Source: Capronia americana
Lineage: Eukaryota; Ascomycota; Eurotiomycetes; Chaetothyriales; Herpotrichiellaceae
Direction: 5' to 3'
DNA length: 64,000 bases
NCBI GenBank assembly: GCA_016110215.1
Contig: JADWQD010000022.1
Location: forward strand, 1 to 64,000
A program made the position numbers and the translations under genes. Shown piece after piece: positions 62,455-64,000 of the stretch. Each line of letters opens with the position of its first letter. Position 1 is the stretch's first letter. The notes beneath the pieces were generated by a model. The model was not told the origin of the DNA. It saw only the letters and a program-made list of their open reading frames with translations, and made no database searches.

Positions 62455-64000
62455 ATGTACATCCCCTCTCTCATTCTAAGCGTTGTGGCTGTTGTGCTTT
62501 CAGTCTCTGCGTCGCCACTGCATGCTCGCTTCGACTACGATGTCAAGGAATCTCATAAAGTCCCACCGCAATGGTCAAGTATTGGCGATCCTCACCCGTT
62601 ACATCTCTTGACCCTGAATATTGGTCTCGAGCCTGGCGATTTCGAATCGTTGGAAGAACACCTGTATCAGGGTGAGTTCATCCCGCCGATCTGAAGACAA
62701 TCTTTCTCCCACACCAGTCTAATTGATTTTAGTCTCCGACCCGTTGCACCCTCGTTATGGCCAACATTTATCCCAGCAACAAGTCCACGATCTTCTGAAA
62801 CCGGCGGACGAGACCTTTAACCTTGTTCGGGAGTGGCTTGCCAGCAATGATATTGACACGTCTCTCTGTGAAATCAGCTCTGCCAAAGACTGGATATCTG
62901 TCACTCTTCCCGTTGTAAAGGTCGAACAGCTTCTCGACACCAAGTACTCTGTCTACGAGCATGAAGATGGCACCAAGCTGGTTCGCACGACTAGCTGGTC
63001 TCTCCCACTACCACTTCACGATCATATCACCACAATTCAACCCACCACCGCCTTCCTTCGCGCCAGTCCCAAGGGCAATACAGTCATCGATGTCCCCGTT
63101 GATATAGATACGATTCAAGCCACCGAAGCCGCCGAAGCTGCCAATGCAACCACTATCAAGAGCTCCTGCAACTTCGGGGGCATGACCCCGAAATGCCTGC
63201 GCACGCTTTACAACACCATCAACTACAAACCTCAAGCCTCGCAGAACAACTCAATCGCCTTCAACAATTTCCTTGGTCAAGTCTCCAATCGATCGGACGC
63301 CCGAGTTTTCTTGCAGAACTTCCGGCCGGACGCGGTCAACTCTGCCTATGCTGTAACTCAGATATCCGTCAACGGCGGAGCGGTCGATAACGGCACTGCT
63401 GTTGCAGGCATCGAAGGTAATCTCGACCTCGAAACAATCCTTGGCCTTGTCTATCCGACTCCGGTGGTGTTATATTCCACAGGCGGCATGCCTCCATTTC
63501 AGCCGGACAGGTTCACGCCATCCAATACTAACGAACCATACCTAACATGGCTCCTTTTCCTGCGGGACCAAGACATTACTACCATTCCAAAGGTCATTTC
63601 CACCTCTTATGGCGACCACGAGCAGACCGTGCCCCAGAGTTACGCCAAAATCGTGTGCAATCAGTTTGCGGCATTAGGCGCTCAGGGCATCTCCTTGTTC
63701 TTCAGTTCAGGCGACTCCGGTGTTGGGGACAACTCAAGCTGCGTCACCAACGATGGCACAAATCGAACCGCCTTTATGCCCGCTTTTCCCGCTTCCTGCC
63801 CGTACGTCACCACCGTTGGTGGGACTATGAACTATCCCGAAGTTGTAGCATACGACTCTCGCAACGGATTTGCCTCTGGCTCGGGGTTCAGCAACTATTT
63901 CCCGCGACCGCAGTGGCAGAGTACCGCGGTTGAGCGATATCTTGGTAGTATTGGGGCACAATTCAAAGGCTTGTACAATGTCTCTGGCCGCGCATATCCG
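62455..64000 (+). CDS. Secreted sedolisin-family (S53) serine-carboxyl peptidase, truncated by window end
   Basis: Fungal S53 peptidases, including tripeptidyl peptidases of the SedB-SedD type, degrade protein at acid pH outside the cell. Exon 1 is 62455-62671 and exon 2 starts at 62733 and is open to the window edge. The 61-nt intron has a GTGAGT donor and a TTTTAG acceptor. A signal peptide (MYIPSLILSVVAVVLSVSAS) is followed by an activation propeptide (PLHPRYGQHLSQQQV) and the catalytic domain. Glu and Asp of the triad are in IEGNLDLE, and Ser is in SSGDSGVGD. CPYVTTVGGT is also conserved. The C-terminal Ca-binding part lies beyond 64,000. The residues seen are all intact. Confidence 0.93.

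Noticed and set aside
1..64000. tRNA, rRNA or CRISPR features
   Set aside because: I saw no cloverleaf-forming tRNA sequence or rRNA segment by eye. CRISPR arrays are not expected in a fungus, and no regularly spaced repeats are present outside the telomere and LTRs.

Overview
The window is the left end of a chromosome of a filamentous ascomycete (Pezizomycotina; class not resolved). It opens with about 13 CCCTAA telomere units. An AT-rich block to about 17.05 kb follows, in which CpA and TpG are almost absent while CpG, CpC and CpT survive. That is the footprint of saturating repeat-induced point mutation (RIP). Small introns (about 45-100 nt), palC, a nuo-12.3 type complex I subunit and a secreted sedolisin also point to Pezizomycotina.

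Subtelomere (78-17,048). Two families of dead Ty3/gypsy retrotransposons explain most of the block. Family 1 has 364-nt LTRs. One copy runs on the minus strand at 2,372-8,518, and a second leader-plus-LTR unit is repeated in tandem up to 8,974. Family 2 is a plus-strand chromovirus at 9,413-16,856 with two 416-nt LTRs, an ACTAA target duplication, a polypurine tract, RT, integrase and a chromodomain. It sits inside a further, inverted family 1 LTR, whose halves (9,236-9,412 and 16,862-17,048) add up to exactly 364 nt. A relic of a family-2-like 3' end lies at 2,100-2,371.

Transition zone (17.2-27.4 kb). A seven-exon tyrosinase-like gene lies about 200 nt from the retrotransposon block. It carries an in-frame TAG where the C-terminal domain begins and has Arg in place of a CuB histidine ligand. 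Next come two oppositely oriented fragments of a LINE ORF2, a small RIP-like AT island, a four-exon gene for a secreted Thr/Val-rich protein, and 4.4 kb with no gene I can resolve, though it holds an orphan signal-peptide exon.

Core region (27.4-64 kb). This is ordinary housekeeping territory on both strands: ABCF ATPase Arb1, a cupin protein, a small hypothetical, prolyl hydroxylase Ofd1/Tpa1, a disordered protein, a conserved unknown, an F-box protein, two hypotheticals, complex I NUO-12.3, a GFA/CENP-V domain enzyme, PalC (pH signalling, ESCRT-linked), a secreted Pro-rich protein, dynamin Vps1, a secreted PEBP protein, a coiled-coil protein, Sec72, a TMEM135-like membrane protein, a basic hypothetical and a sedolisin cut by the window edge. 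They do not form a pathway or biosynthetic cluster. PalC and Vps1 both act in endosomal membrane traffic, but nothing here shows that they are co-regulated.

I found no convincing new multi-gene system. The most notable signals are the nested retrotransposon structure, the CpA-specific RIP signature with its uneven strength, and the tyrosinase damaged next to it.
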